64,000 bases of DNA from DATAGF01 sp963835685 (GCA_963835685.1 CAWIGI010000016.1:161912-225911); one strand, 5' to 3'. Counted from the first letter of the stretch, positions 51,910-60,513 are shown. Numbers and translations: made by a program. The notes: generated from the sequence alone by a model not told the origin.

Positions 51910-52509
51910 ATGTATGAGACCCCCCCGCCCGTGAGCCGGCTGGTCGTCCGCCAGGAGGCCGCGCTCACGGCCAACCGCTACACGATCCACCCGGTGGACG
52001 AGGCCGGGAACGAAGGCCCGGCGATCGCCGCCGCGGACAGGAAGCGGATGGCGCTCACGGAACGGGTGACGTTCTACGCGGATGAGCGGCGCACCCGACC
52101 GGCCTTCGGGTTCACGGAGCGATCGTCGATGGCACTCGGCGCGACGTACGACGTCACCGATGCCGATGGTCAGCCGATCGGTTGGTTCAAGAAGGAGTTC
52201 CGGAGGTCGCTCATGCGCTCGAGCTGGCGCATGGGCATCCCCGCGCTCGGCCTCGAATCGGTCGGCACCGAACGGAGCAGGGCCGTCGCCCTGATCCGGC
52301 GGCTCTGGAGCCTGGTCGTCGAGGACGTGCCGGCTCCCTGGCGGCTTCATTTCGACTTCCGCACGCCCGACGGCACCCTTGTCATGTCGTCCAACCGGCG
52401 CAGCTCACTGCGAGAGGTCTACGACCTCGAGCTGCCCGCCACACCGAGCGGCTCGCGCGTCGACTGGCGCGTCGGCGCCGCCATGGCGGTGGCGCTCGAC
52501 GCCCTGTAG
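51910..52509 (+). CDS. LURP-one/scramblase-like protein
   Basis: 199 residues; ATG 51910 with GAGGAGG upstream. The sequence LTERVTFYADERRTRPAFGF, YDVTDADGQPIGWFKKEFRR, SLMRSSWRMGIPALG and PWRLHFDFRTPDGTLVM follows the antiparallel-barrel pattern of LURP-one-related/tubby C-terminal proteins: a D-x-x-G-x-x-I-G-x-x-x-K turn, an S-x-x-R-S-S-W segment and a W-x-L-H-F strand. Bacterial members have no proven biochemical function; phospholipid or ligand binding is guessed. It stands alone between the importer and an FkbM gene. Confidence 0.65.
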   Translation: MYETPPPVSRLVVRQEAALTANRYTIHPVDEAGNEGPAIAAADRKRMALTERVTFYADERRTRPAFGFTERSSMALGATYDVTDADGQPIGWFKKEFRRSLMRSSWRMGIPALGLESVGTERSRAVALIRRLWSLVVEDVPAPWRLHFDFRTPDGTLVMSSNRRSSLREVYDLELPATPSGSRVDWRVGAAMAVALDAL

Positions 52510-52554
52510 GCGGAGCGCGCAGCGGGGCCCGCCCGTTTCGGCGATGATGGGCGC

Positions 52555-53226
52555 GTGAAGCGCGCCCTCAGCGAGCATCCCCGGCTCTACCGTCTGGTTC
52601 GCCGGGCGCAGAAGATCGGGCGCTACTACCTCCGCCGCCCGCACGAGCCCGAGTTCCGGGCGTTCCGGAGCTGGTCCGACCCCGGGCTCTTCCTGGACGT
52701 GGGCGCCAACGCCGGCCAGAGCGCCATGTCCTTCCGGCTCTACAACAAGCGCTCCCCGATCCTGTCCCTGGAGCCGAACCCCGCCATGGAGCCGGAGCTG
52801 CGGTTCCTCAAGCGCCACGTGCTGCGCAGCGGTTTCGATTTCAGGATGGTGGGGGCGGGGCGCGCCGACGAGCTGCGCGTGCTGACGGTGCCGGTCGTCA
52901 ACAAGGTCCCGATCACGGGCGAGGGCAGCCTCGACGCGCGCCAGGCCGTCGACATCTGGTGGGTCACCGACGAGCAGGTCGGCACGGTGGAGTACCGGGT
53001 CCCCATCGTGCCCATCGACGGCATGGGCCTGCCGCGCGTGGCCTACATGAAGATCGACGTCGAGGGCACCGCCCCGGACGTGATCCACGGCGCCCGGGAG
53101 ACGATCTCGCGCGACCGGCCGATCATCCTGTGCGAGGGGCGGAGGGCCGTCCCGCTCCTGGAGGCCCTCGGCTACTCGCGTCTGGGCCCCTCCGATTCGG
53201 AGATCTTCCTGCCGTCGGCGGTGTGA
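52555..53226 (+). CDS. FkbM-family methyltransferase
   Basis: 223 residues from GTG 52555. AdoMet-binding motif I is GLFLDVGANAGQSAMSFRL. Motif II is in ILSLEPNPAMEPELRFLKRH, and the family's hallmark VAYMKIDVEGTAPDVIHGAR (K-I-D-V-E-G) follows, then IILCEGRRAVPLLEALGYS. FkbM proteins O-methylate polyketides or sugars of glycans and lipids; the substrate here is unknown. No neighbouring biosynthetic cluster is seen. Confidence 0.87.
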   Translation: MKRALSEHPRLYRLVRRAQKIGRYYLRRPHEPEFRAFRSWSDPGLFLDVGANAGQSAMSFRLYNKRSPILSLEPNPAMEPELRFLKRHVLRSGFDFRMVGAGRADELRVLTVPVVNKVPITGEGSLDARQAVDIWWVTDEQVGTVEYRVPIVPIDGMGLPRVAYMKIDVEGTAPDVIHGARETISRDRPIILCEGRRAVPLLEALGYSRLGPSDSEIFLPSAV

Positions 53227-53335
53227 TCCCGCGGCTCAGAAGCCGAAGCGGACCTCGGTGAAGTCGGGGCGAAGACGCCCTCACCCCGGGCGGGGTCCCC
53301 GCGGGCGCCCAATGGGGTCGAGCCTTCACGTGCGC

Positions 53336-53806
53336 TCAATCGCCCCGTGTCTTCACCGCGCGCTGGTACGCGATGGGGCCGGACAGTGAATCGAGCGCGG
53401 CCAGCTCGCCCGGTGTCGGCCCGCCGGCTGTGAGCGGGCGCGCGGCGGGCCCGAGCTTCGGCTCCAACCAGCGGTCGATCACCTCCGCGGGGCCGCCGCC
53501 CGGTCGGCTCGCGATCGTGACGCCGTCGGCGAGGAGTGCGAGCGCGGGCACCGACGAGCGGCTCACGTGGATGCCCCGCGGCCAGAGCAGGCGCTCCCTG
53601 TCCAGCCAGTCCTCCGGCGTGGCGAACTCCCCGATCGCGATGGTCAGATCGGGGCGCGTGCGCTGGATCTCCGCCAGCGACACCGGAAGGAGCATGCACG
53701 CGCTGCAGCCGGGTATCCCGAGGGCCAGGAGCCCGTGCCGAGCCGCGACGACGAGCTCCAACGCCTCGGGCACCGGCAGCGGCTGAAGCGGGGTCGCAGC
53801 GGTCAC
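53336..53806 (-). CDS. Thioredoxin-like protein with CSAC motif
   Basis: 156 residues from GTG 53806. LVVAARHGLLALGIPGCSAC then MLLPVSLAEIQRTRPDLTIA places a CxxC at the start of a helix after a beta strand, as in thioredoxins. EDWLDRERLLWPRGIHVSRS followed by VPALALLADGV gives the cis-Pro strand, although Trp-Cys-Gly-Pro is not present. It could be a thiol-disulfide exchanger or an atypical thioredoxin-fold protein. Promoter TAGGGT lies six bases upstream. Divergent from the FAD oxidase gene. Confidence 0.65.
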   Translation of the reverse strand: MTAATPLQPLPVPEALELVVAARHGLLALGIPGCSACMLLPVSLAEIQRTRPDLTIAIGEFATPEDWLDRERLLWPRGIHVSRSSVPALALLADGVTIASRPGGGPAEVIDRWLEPKLGPAARPLTAGGPTPGELAALDSLSGPIAYQRAVKTRGD

Positions 53807-53812
53807 AGCGCG

Positions 53813-53818
53813 ACCCTA
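53813..53818 (-). promoter_or_regulatory. Candidate -10 element for thioredoxin-like gene
   Basis: Minus strand TAGGGT ends six bases before GTG 53806; no ribosome site. Confidence 0.45.
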
Positions 53819-53824
53819 ACCCGG

Positions 53825-53841
53825 ATAGGGGGCGCAGATAG
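53825..53841. repeat. 17-base repeat, copy 1
   Basis: ATAGGGGGCGCAGATAG is identical to 60512-60528. In both places it lies 12-13 bases upstream of the start of an FAD-oxidase reading frame, and it marks one edge of a duplicated segment. Confidence 0.7.
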
Positions 53842-53853
53842 GGGGAGCTCCCG

Positions 53854-55272
53854 ATGCTCCGCGACGCGCTCGGCGCGATCGTGCCTGGCATGACCACGAC
53901 CAGCGTCACCTCACCCCTGCACGCCGGCCTGCGGGCCCGCGGCTTCACGGGCCGGCTCGTCGAGCCGGCCGACCCGGACTACGACGAGGCCCGTGCCGGC
54001 TGGAACGGCGCGATCGACCGCCGGCCGGCCGCCGTCGCCTACGCGAGCGACGCGGAGGACGTCGCCGGCGCCATCCGAGCCGCCCGCGCGACCGGGCTGG
54101 CCTTCACCATCCGCGCCGGGGGCCACTCGGTCTCCGGGCGCTCCGTGCGCGACGGCGCGCTCTGCATCGACCTGCGGGGCCTCAACTCGGTCAGCGTCGA
54201 CCCCGCGCGCGGGGTCGTGGTCGCCGGCGGCGGTGCGCTGCTCGGCGAGCTGGACGCCGCCACGCAGGAGCACGGACTCGCCGTCCCCGCCGGTCAGATC
54301 TCGCACACCGGCGTCGGCGGACTCACGCTCGGCGGCGGCATCGGGTGGCTCATGCGCCGTCACGGCCTGACCGTCGACTCGCTCCAGGCCGCCGAGGTCG
54401 TCCTTGCCGACGGCAGCATGGTGCGCGCGGCCGCCGACGAGCACCCCGACCTGTTCTGGGCCCTGCGCGGCGGAGGCGGCGACTTCGGCGTCGTCACGAG
54501 CTTCGAGTTCCGGGCCCACCGCGTCGGCCCGATGATCCTGGGAGGGATGCTGGTCTACCCGTGGGCGCGGGCCGGCGAGGCCATGCGCGCGAGCCGGGAC
54601 CTCATGGCGCGCGCGCCCGACGAGCTCACGATCTTCGACACGCTCATCACCGCCCCGCCCCAGGAGCCGTTCCCCTCCGGGCTGCAAGGGCGCCGGGCGG
54701 CGGTGGTCGGCGTGGCCTGGTGCGGCGACCTCGCGGAGGGCGAGCGCGTCCTCGCGCCGCTGCGCAGGGCCTGCCCGCCCGCCCTCGACATGGTCGGGCC
54801 GATGCCGTACGTCGCGCTCCAGTCGATGCTCGACGAGACGGCGCCCCACGGCTGGCGCTACCACGACCGGCTGCACTACCTGCCGGAGGTGAGCGACGAC
54901 GTCATCGAGGCGCTGCTCGCCGGCTTCGAGCGCGCTCCCACGCCGCAGTCGCATGTGGTCACGGCCTGGATGGGCGGCGCGGTTGACCGGGTGCCGACCG
55001 GCGCGACGGCGTTCGGCCACCGCGGCGCGCACGCGCTGACCTGGATCATCGGCTGCTCAGGCGACGGCCCGGTGGCGCCCGCGGCCGACTGGGTGCGCCG
55101 GCTGTGGGACGACACCGCGCCGTACGCCGGCGGGGGCGTCTACGTCAACGCGCTCGGGCCGGAGCGCCCGGTGCGGGACGCCTACGCCGACGAGGTCTGG
55201 ACGCGCCTCGTCGCCATCAAGCGCCGGTACGACCCAAACGGGGTCTTCAGCGGCAACGGGATCGGGGCGTAG
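53854..55272 (+). CDS. FAD-binding berberine-bridge-type oxidoreductase
   Basis: 472 residues from ATG 53854 (or 460 from ATG 53890, MTTTSVTSPLHAGLRARGFT). FAD_binding_4 (PCMH) domain: AVAYASDAEDVAGAIRAARA, then FTIRAGGHSVSGRSVRDGAL, whose His is the usual 8-alpha-FAD attachment site, GVVVAGGGALLGELDAATQE, ISHTGVGGLTLGGGIGWLMR, and DEHPDLFWALRGGGGDFGVV. The BBE C-terminal motif ends RLVAIKRRYDPNGVFSGNGI. The second covalent Cys of bicovalent enzymes is not evident. It oxidises alcohols, sugars or alkaloid-like compounds with O2. The first third is duplicated as a remnant at 60540. Confidence 0.88.
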   Translation: MLRDALGAIVPGMTTTSVTSPLHAGLRARGFTGRLVEPADPDYDEARAGWNGAIDRRPAAVAYASDAEDVAGAIRAARATGLAFTIRAGGHSVSGRSVRDGALCIDLRGLNSVSVDPARGVVVAGGGALLGELDAATQEHGLAVPAGQISHTGVGGLTLGGGIGWLMRRHGLTVDSLQAAEVVLADGSMVRAAADEHPDLFWALRGGGGDFGVVTSFEFRAHRVGPMILGGMLVYPWARAGEAMRASRDLMARAPDELTIFDTLITAPPQEPFPSGLQGRRAAVVGVAWCGDLAEGERVLAPLRRACPPALDMVGPMPYVALQSMLDETAPHGWRYHDRLHYLPEVSDDVIEALLAGFERAPTPQSHVVTAWMGGAVDRVPTGATAFGHRGAHALTWIIGCSGDGPVAPAADWVRRLWDDTAPYAGGGVYVNALGPERPVRDAYADEVWTRLVAIKRRYDPNGVFSGNGIGA

Positions 55273-55274
55273 GC

Positions 55275-55296
55275 GGGCTCACCGGCCGGCGAGCCC
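55275..55296. terminator. Bidirectional hairpin between convergent FAD oxidase and LuxR genes
   Basis: GGGCTC (55275-55280) and GAGCCC (55291-55296) enclose the self-complementary CCGGCCGG. The structure contains the LuxR stop codon and begins two bases after the FAD oxidase stop. Confidence 0.5.
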
Positions 55297-56904
55297 CTCG
55301 CGCACCGCGTGCGCGGCCGCCTCGGCGCGGCTGCGCACGCCGAGCTTGGCCAGCACCCGCCCCACGTGGTGCTCGGCGGTCTTCGGCGCGATGACGAGCC
55401 GGTCGGCGATCTGGGCGTTCGACAGGCCGGCCGCGATCAGGCTGAGCACATCCCGCTCGCGATCCGTCAGGTCGTCGCGCTCGCCGCGGGCCGCGCTGCG
55501 CCCCGCGACGCCGAGGTCACGCAGCAGCGCGGCGGCCCGATCGGCGTCCCGACGCGCCCCGAGGCGCTCGAAGGCGTCCCGGGCGGAACGGGCCGAGGCG
55601 AGCGCCAGCGGGGAGCCGCGCCCGGCCTGGACGCCCGCAAGCGCCAGCCGCGCCCGGGCCTCCTCCAGCGGGAACGCGAGGCGGCCGAAGCCGGCGACGG
55701 CCTCCTCGAGCTCGCGCTCGGCCGTCTCGGCGTCCCCGCGGCCTCCTGCGACGCGGCCCGCGAGCAGCGCCGCCTCCGCCTCCAGGTCCTCGCGTCCGAG
55801 GCCCGCCGCCAGCCCGCGCAGGCGCTCCACAGCCGCGGCCGCGTCGTCGAGGTCGCCGGTCGCCAGGGCCAGCGCGCCGCCGAGCACGAGCAACCGCCCG
55901 TCGTCAGCCCCCGCCTGGGCGGCGCGGTCGAGCAGGGCTTGGGCGAGCGCGTCGTCGCCGCGGTCGAGGCTCAGCTCGACGAGCGGCGCCAGCGCGGACG
56001 GATGGCTTTCCAGGCCGTCGACGAGGCGCTCGGCCTCCTCGGTCCGCCCCTGTCTGAGGCGCAGCTCCGCGAGCACCGCCAGCGGCAGCGCGTTCACTAT
56101 GCCCGAGGGTTGCTTCGGCCGGCGGCTCAGCGCCTCGAGGAGGACCTCCTCGGCGTGCTCCCAGTCGCCCTTGCGGACGAGGACGCCGCCGTAGATCGCC
56201 CGGCACCAGGACTGGACCGGGATGAACCGCCGGCGCTCGGTGAACTCGACGACCGCCTCGCACCAGTGGGCGGCGCGCTGGAGGTCGGCCATGCCGTCGC
56301 AGACCACGAGCGTGGTGCAGCAGGCGTCGCCGCAAGCGAGGGGGTCGTCTGCCTCGCCGCCCAGCGCGACGGTCATCGCCTCGTCGAGCAGGGCGGCGCC
56401 CTCGTCCACCCGGCCCTGGCCGACGAGGGCCCGGCCGAGCTGGGCCAGGGCCATGCACTCCACGTTCGGGTCGTCGAGCGCGTGCGCGACGTCCAGGGCG
56501 GCCCGGGCGTGGCCCTCGGCGGCCGGTGGGTCGGCGCGCTTGGCCTCCTCGATCTCCAGCCAGCCCAGCTCCGGCACCGTGCCCTCGGCGGCGAGCAGGC
56601 GCCGGGCGCGCGCCAGCCAGCCGGCCGCCGCGGCGTGTTGACCCTCGATGCGGTGCTCCGCGGCCAGGTAGGTCGCCAGGCCCGCCGCCCGCCGCTTGTC
56701 CCCCTGCCGCCGGTACGCGGCGTAGGCGTCCCGCCGACGGTCGATCGCCGCGTCGCGATCGCCCAGCCACCAGAGCGACCGCCCCAGGCCGTCGAGGGCC
56801 TCCGGGTCCCCGGGGTCCGCCTCGAGCGTGCGGGCGAACGCGTCGCGCGCCGTGGCCCATTCAGCCTGGGTGAAGTGCCGCCAGCCGGGGTGCGCTCCCC
56901 ACAT
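55279..56904 (-). CDS. LuxR-family regulator with TPR-like repeats
   Basis: 541 residues. The C-terminal 65 residues are a GerE/LuxR HTH: RDDLTDRERDVLSLIAAGLS then NAQIADRLVIAPKTAEHHVG, RVLAKLGVRSRAEAAAHAVR. The long N-terminal part is helical with TPR-like pairs (FARTLEADPGDPEALDGLGR, ALAQLGRALVGQGRVDEGAA, LPLAVLAELRLRQGRTEEAE). No Walker A is present, so this is the ATPase-less LuxR type, which may sense a ligand through the TPR region. Fragments of related LuxR proteins occur at 56942 and 60828. Confidence 0.85.
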   Translation of the reverse strand: MWGAHPGWRHFTQAEWATARDAFARTLEADPGDPEALDGLGRSLWWLGDRDAAIDRRRDAYAAYRRQGDKRRAAGLATYLAAEHRIEGQHAAAAGWLARARRLLAAEGTVPELGWLEIEEAKRADPPAAEGHARAALDVAHALDDPNVECMALAQLGRALVGQGRVDEGAALLDEAMTVALGGEADDPLACGDACCTTLVVCDGMADLQRAAHWCEAVVEFTERRRFIPVQSWCRAIYGGVLVRKGDWEHAEEVLLEALSRRPKQPSGIVNALPLAVLAELRLRQGRTEEAERLVDGLESHPSALAPLVELSLDRGDDALAQALLDRAAQAGADDGRLLVLGGALALATGDLDDAAAAVERLRGLAAGLGREDLEAEAALLAGRVAGGRGDAETAERELEEAVAGFGRLAFPLEEARARLALAGVQAGRGSPLALASARSARDAFERLGARRDADRAAALLRDLGVAGRSAARGERDDLTDRERDVLSLIAAGLSNAQIADRLVIAPKTAEHHVGRVLAKLGVRSRAEAAAHAVREGLAGR

Positions 56905-56941
56905 CCTGGCCTGAGTATGGCGGCCCGATCAGTGCCCCGAG

Positions 56942-57187
56942 TTGGTCGAGGCCCAGGTGTCGCCGCGCGCCGCGGGTATCGACCTCCTGCGCGAGTCGGC
57001 GACGGTCGTCGAGCGGTCCCCCGCGCGCTACGAGCGGGCGCGCTGGCTCTGTCGGCTGGGCGCTGCGCTCCGGCGGGCCGGCCATCGCCGCGAAGCGCGC
57101 GTGCACCTGACCCACGCCTATCAGAAGCTCGACATCTCCTCGCGCGAGGGGCTCCCAGCGCTGCTCCGAGGCGAGGCCGCGACCTGA
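56942..57187 (+). pseudogene. LuxR-type regulator fragment (TPR part)
   Basis: The frame reads GIDLLRESATVVERSPARYE then RARWLCRLGAALRRAGHRRE and ARVHLTHAYQKLD. This is the penultimate TPR section of ATPase-LuxR regulators (LREAVxVLxxSPARLExARxLxxLGAALRRAGRRxEAR). There is no ATPase before it and no HTH after it. It overlaps the end of the OsmC gene antisense. A leftover of a larger gene. Confidence 0.5.
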
Positions 57188-57597
57188 TCGACCCTCGAGC
57201 CGTTGACCGTCCACGCGTAGCTCGGGGGGGTCGTCAGCGAGGCGCCGACGAAGCAATCCCGCTCCGCCTTGGCGACGAGGTCGTGCAGCGCCTCCGGACC
57301 GGGCGCCGGGTCGAGCTCGACCTCGAGCTCGACGTCGATGGTGACCAAGGCGAAGCGTCCGTCGCGCTCGCGCCGCGCGACCACGCCGTGCGCGCGCCCG
57401 GCGCCCTCGAGGGCGAGGCCCGCACGGCGCGCGTGGTACCGCAGGCTGCCGAGCGAGCAGCGCACGAGCGCCGCGAGCAGCAGGTGGTCGGAAGTCCAGC
57501 CCTGCGGCGCGTCCAGCGGCGCGACGCCCTCGGCACGCATCGTGCCCGCGGCGTCAACAGAGGCCGTGTACTCGAACCGCTTGCTCTTGATCGCCAC
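57121..57597 (-). CDS. OsmC-family peroxide-resistance-like protein
   Basis: 158 residues from GTG 57597 (GAGGA upstream; the frame is open to ATG 57654). OsmC/Ohr fold: SDHLLLAALVRCSLGSLRYH with the first redox Cys, and KAERDCFVGASLTTPPSYAW with the second (here in RDCFVGAS). These Cys pairs reduce organic hydroperoxides. The normal end would be near WTVNG. The extra 25 residues (SRVDQVAASPRSSAG…) read antisense through the LuxR fragment, so the native stop may have been lost when that fragment arrived. Confidence 0.75.
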   Translation of the reverse strand: MAIKSKRFEYTASVDAAGTMRAEGVAPLDAPQGWTSDHLLLAALVRCSLGSLRYHARRAGLALEGAGRAHGVVARRERDGRFALVTIDVELEVELDPAPGPEALHDLVAKAERDCFVGASLTTPPSYAWTVNGSRVDQVAASPRSSAGSPSREEMSSF

Positions 57598-57650
57598 GCC
57601 GCCGTCCTCTCGCCCCATCGGCGCCTCGGTGCACGATATCCCTGGTCCGC

Positions 57651-58670
57651 TCATGACGACGACCGGGTCGATTCCTCGAGGTCGTTGACCGCGCTCAGCA
57701 GGTCGGGCGCCCGGATCTGCATCAGCGCGTCGCGTCCGAGGTGACCGAGCCCCACGCCGGCATTCAGGCGCACCGCCTGAGCGTTGACCGCGGCCTCGAA
57801 GAGCTTGCGCGCGAAGCGGGCGTTGCCGAAGGTCGCGCTTCGCTTGCGGACCTCGAACATGCTTCGCAGCAGCCCCTCCGCGTCCGCGTCGAGCCGGTAC
57901 TCATGGTCGGCGCACAGGTCGTGGAAGATCGTCGCGAGCTCATCCGACGTGTAGTCCGGGAAGGCGATCTCCCGTGCGAAGCGCGAGCGCAGGCCGGGGT
58001 TCGACTCGAGGAAGTCGTGCATGAGGTCCGGGTATCCCGCGACGATCACGACCAGGCGGTCTCGGTGGTCCTCCATCCGCTTGAGCAAGGTCTGGACCGC
58101 CTCGGGGCCGTAGTCCCACCCCTGCGCGCCCTCCCGGGCGAGGCCGTATGCCTCGTCGATGAAGAGCACCCCGTCGAGCGCGCTCCGCACGACGCCGTCG
58201 GTCTTCTGAGCGGTCATGCCCACGTACTGAGAGACGAGGCCGGCGCGATCGACCTCGACCATGTGGCCCTCTCGCAGCAGGCCCATCGCGCGGTACATGC
58301 GGCCGAGCAGGCGCGCGACCGTTGTCTTCCCCGTGCCCGGGTTCCCGGTGAAGACCAGGTGCTGGGCCGCGTCGATGCCGGCGAGGCCCTGCTCGCGCCG
58401 GCGGGCCTGCACCTGCAGGAAGGCGACCAACGCGCGCACCTGGCGCTTCACCGGCGCGAGCGCCACCAGCCGGTCGAGCTCGGCCAGGAGCTCGTCGAGG
58501 CGCTCGGGGTCGGCCTCGGGCGGCTCCTCCGCCCGCCGGGGGTCGACCGTGCGCCAGATGCGGTCGCCGAGCCGGCCGAGCTCTCCGCCGCGGATGCGCT
58601 CCTCGATGATCTGGAACGCCCGCTCGACCTCCTCGAAGGCGCGCGGGCGCCGGGGTTCCTCGTCCTCCAT
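57651..58670 (-). CDS. CbxX/CfqX (SpoVK-like) AAA ATPase
   Basis: 339 residues. Walker A HLVFTGNPGTGKTTVARLLG, Walker B ALDGVLFIDEAYGLAREG, sensor and arginine fingers in DRLVVIVAGYPDLMHDFLES then NPGLRSRFAREIAFPDYTSD, and the C-terminal lid with KRSATFGNARFARKLFEAAV. CbxX/SpoVK proteins are hexameric remodelling ATPases; CbxX re-activates red-type Rubisco, whereas actinobacterial homologues occur in secretion and other settings. No Rubisco or ESX genes are nearby. The N-terminal 70 residues are acidic and probably recruit a client. Confidence 0.87.
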   Translation of the reverse strand: MEDEEPRRPRAFEEVERAFQIIEERIRGGELGRLGDRIWRTVDPRRAEEPPEADPERLDELLAELDRLVALAPVKRQVRALVAFLQVQARRREQGLAGIDAAQHLVFTGNPGTGKTTVARLLGRMYRAMGLLREGHMVEVDRAGLVSQYVGMTAQKTDGVVRSALDGVLFIDEAYGLAREGAQGWDYGPEAVQTLLKRMEDHRDRLVVIVAGYPDLMHDFLESNPGLRSRFAREIAFPDYTSDELATIFHDLCADHEYRLDADAEGLLRSMFEVRKRSATFGNARFARKLFEAAVNAQAVRLNAGVGLGHLGRDALMQIRAPDLLSAVNDLEESTRSSS

Positions 58671-58757
58671 CCTCCCAATGGTGCCCGAGGCGGCGCCCGG
58701 CGGCCTCCTCGGGCGAGCACCTCAGGTGCCTCGGGGCGTGGCTTCTCTCCTACGGCA

Positions 58758-59408
58758 CTAGGCCGCCGCGAGGCGCCGGCGCCGCTCGATCTCCGCCTCG
58801 GTCGGCTCGTCGAACTCGAACGACCCGAGGCTGATGTCACCCGCCCGCTCGTAGGTGTTGATGGTGACGCCGGTCTTCGAGACCTTGCTGTTGACGAGCT
58901 TCAGCCCGACCGGGATCGTGCCGTCGCCGAAGAAGCGCTTCCCCCTGCCGATCACCACGGGGAAGATCCACATGCGGTACTCGTCGATGAGGTCGTGCTC
59001 GAGCAGCGTCTGGACGAGACCAGGGCTGCCGTGAACCTGGATCTCGGGCCCATCCTGATTCTTCAGCGTCGCGACGTAATCGGCGACGTCGCCGGTGATC
59101 AGGGTGGAGTTGCTCCAGTCCACCCGCTCGAGCGTCGTCGAGGCGACGTGCTTGCGCGTGCCGTTGAGCTGGTCGGCGATCGGGCCCTCGTCGTACGGCC
59201 AGTGCGCCGCGAAGATCTCGTAGGTCCCGCGGCCGAGCAGCAGCTCGTAGGGCTCGGACTCGGCGATCTGCCGCATCATCTCGTCGTCGACGTAGGGGGC
59301 GCCCCAGCCGCCGTGCGTGAACCCGCCCGTCGGATCCTCGTCGGGGCCGCCGGGTGATTGCATGACGCCGTCGAGCGACATGATCGTGTTGACAGCGAGC
59401 ACTCTCAT
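58758..59408 (-). CDS. Dihydrofolate reductase-fold protein (RibD C-terminal family)
   Basis: 216 residues; ATG 59408 follows GGAGGATCCG. MRVLAVNTIMSLDGVMQSPG, ESEPYELLLGRGTYEIFAAH, RKHVASTTLERVDWSNSTLI, IQVHGSPGLVQTLLEHDLID, EYRMWIFPVVIGRGKRFFGD: a complete RibD_C/DHFR-like reductase. It lies beside the ECF sigma factor gene on the same strand, and the 13-base motif at 59456-59468 is in the promoter region. A stress-inducible reductase under that sigma factor is the likely reading. Confidence 0.88.
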   Translation of the reverse strand: MRVLAVNTIMSLDGVMQSPGGPDEDPTGGFTHGGWGAPYVDDEMMRQIAESEPYELLLGRGTYEIFAAHWPYDEGPIADQLNGTRKHVASTTLERVDWSNSTLITGDVADYVATLKNQDGPEIQVHGSPGLVQTLLEHDLIDEYRMWIFPVVIGRGKRFFGDGTIPVGLKLVNSKVSKTGVTINTYERAGDISLGSFEFDEPTEAEIERRRRLAAA

Positions 59409-59455
59409 CGGATCCTCCTCGGATGAGGTCTTTCGAGTGAGAACGAGGATCCGCG

Positions 59456-59468
59456 CGAGAACTCATCG
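59456..59468 (-). promoter_or_regulatory. Shared 13-base motif upstream of second DHFR-fold gene
   Basis: Minus strand CGATGAGTTCTCG, identical to 673-685. It lies 47 bases before ATG 59408, a distance compatible with a -35 element followed by a short untranslated leader. Confidence 0.45.
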
Positions 59469-59508
59469 CCCGGGTCGGGGCAACCGTCTCCGCGGGGGCC
59501 CCGAGCGA

Positions 59509-60513
59509 TCAGAGCGCAGGCGGCAGGCCGAACGCCGGGAACAGCTCGGGGAAGACGAACGTGCTGATCTCCGCGACCCGTCCGCCCTCGATCCGGAGCA
59601 CGTCGAGCGCCAACGGCCGGTGCTCCGATTCGCCCGGCCGTCGCAGGTAGTGGGCCGCCGCCGGCTGGGTGTTCGCCGCCGCGACGACGGTCCGGATGTG
59701 GCCGAACCCGGGGTCGAAGCCCTGCCGGCTCGCGATCACGATCGCCTCCCGCCCCGCGTACCAGGTGGGGAGCGGAGGCATCGTGAGGAGCGCGTCATCC
59801 CGCAGGAGCGCGGCCAGCGCGTCGGCGTCGGCCCGCTCATGGGCGTCCACGTAGCGTCGCAGCAGCTCGCGCTCCTCCCCGCTCGGCCCCGAGGCCCGCG
59901 CCCACTCCGTCCGCCGCTCGGGCAGGCGGTCACGGAGCGTCGCCCGGGCCCTCTGGAGCGCGCTGTTCACCGAGGCGACGCTCGCCTCGAGCAGCGAGGC
60001 CGTCTCCTTCGCCGACCACCCGAGCACGTCGCGGAGGATCAGCACCGCCCGCTGCCTCGGCGACAGGTGCTGGATCGCGGCCATGAAGGCGAGCTCGATC
60101 GTCTCCCTCACGACGACCACCGCACCGGGCTCGTCCTCCGCGGAGGCGATGGGCTCCAGCAGCCGATCGGGGTACGGCTGGAGCCACGGGAGATCGGCCG
60201 GTGGCGGAGGCGGCGCGGCCGGGTCCCCGGCGGGCACCAGCTGCTGGGGCAGCACGCGCCGCGGCCTCTTGCGAAGCGCGTCGAGGCACGCGTTCGTCGC
60301 GATCCGGTAGACCCACGCCCGGAACGAGGCCGTTCCCTGGAAGCTGAAGCTCGCGCGCCCGCGCCACGCGCGCAGGAACGTCTCCTGGACGAGGTCCTCG
60401 GCGTCCTCGAACGATCCGAGCATCCGGTAGCAGTGCACCTGGAGCTCCCGCCGATGGCGCTCGAAGAGCGCGGCGAACGCGGACTCCTCGCGCGGATCCA
60501 TCCGGGCGAGCAT
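59509..60513 (-). CDS. ECF-type sigma factor with SnoaL-like C-terminal domain (SigX5/TIGR02960-like)
   Basis: 334 residues from ATG 60513 (or ATG 60501, MDPREESAFAALFERHRREL). Region 2: QVHCYRMLGSFEDAEDLVQE then TFLRAWRGRASFSFQGTASF and RAWVYRIATNACLDAL. Region 4: LSPRQRAVLILRDVLGWSAK followed by ETASLLEASVASVNSALQRA. The last 120 residues (LLRRYVDAHERADADALAAL, PPLPTWYAGREAIVIAS) are a SnoaL-like domain, replacing an anti-sigma factor as internal sensor. It probably directs its own promoter and that of the DHFR-fold reductase. No ribosome site; TATCTG at 60527-60522 may be a -10. Confidence 0.87.
   Translation of the reverse strand: MLARMDPREESAFAALFERHRRELQVHCYRMLGSFEDAEDLVQETFLRAWRGRASFSFQGTASFRAWVYRIATNACLDALRKRPRRVLPQQLVPAGDPAAPPPPPADLPWLQPYPDRLLEPIASAEDEPGAVVVVRETIELAFMAAIQHLSPRQRAVLILRDVLGWSAKETASLLEASVASVNSALQRARATLRDRLPERRTEWARASGPSGEERELLRRYVDAHERADADALAALLRDDALLTMPPLPTWYAGREAIVIASRQGFDPGFGHIRTVVAAANTQPAAAHYLRRPGESEHRPLALDVLRIEGGRVAEISTFVFPELFPAFGLPPAL

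Noticed and set aside
53234..53270. Minus-strand tail RPDFTEVRFGF followed by a stop
   Set aside because: Looks like a protein C-terminus, but only 11 codons are readable and nothing upstream in frame fits.
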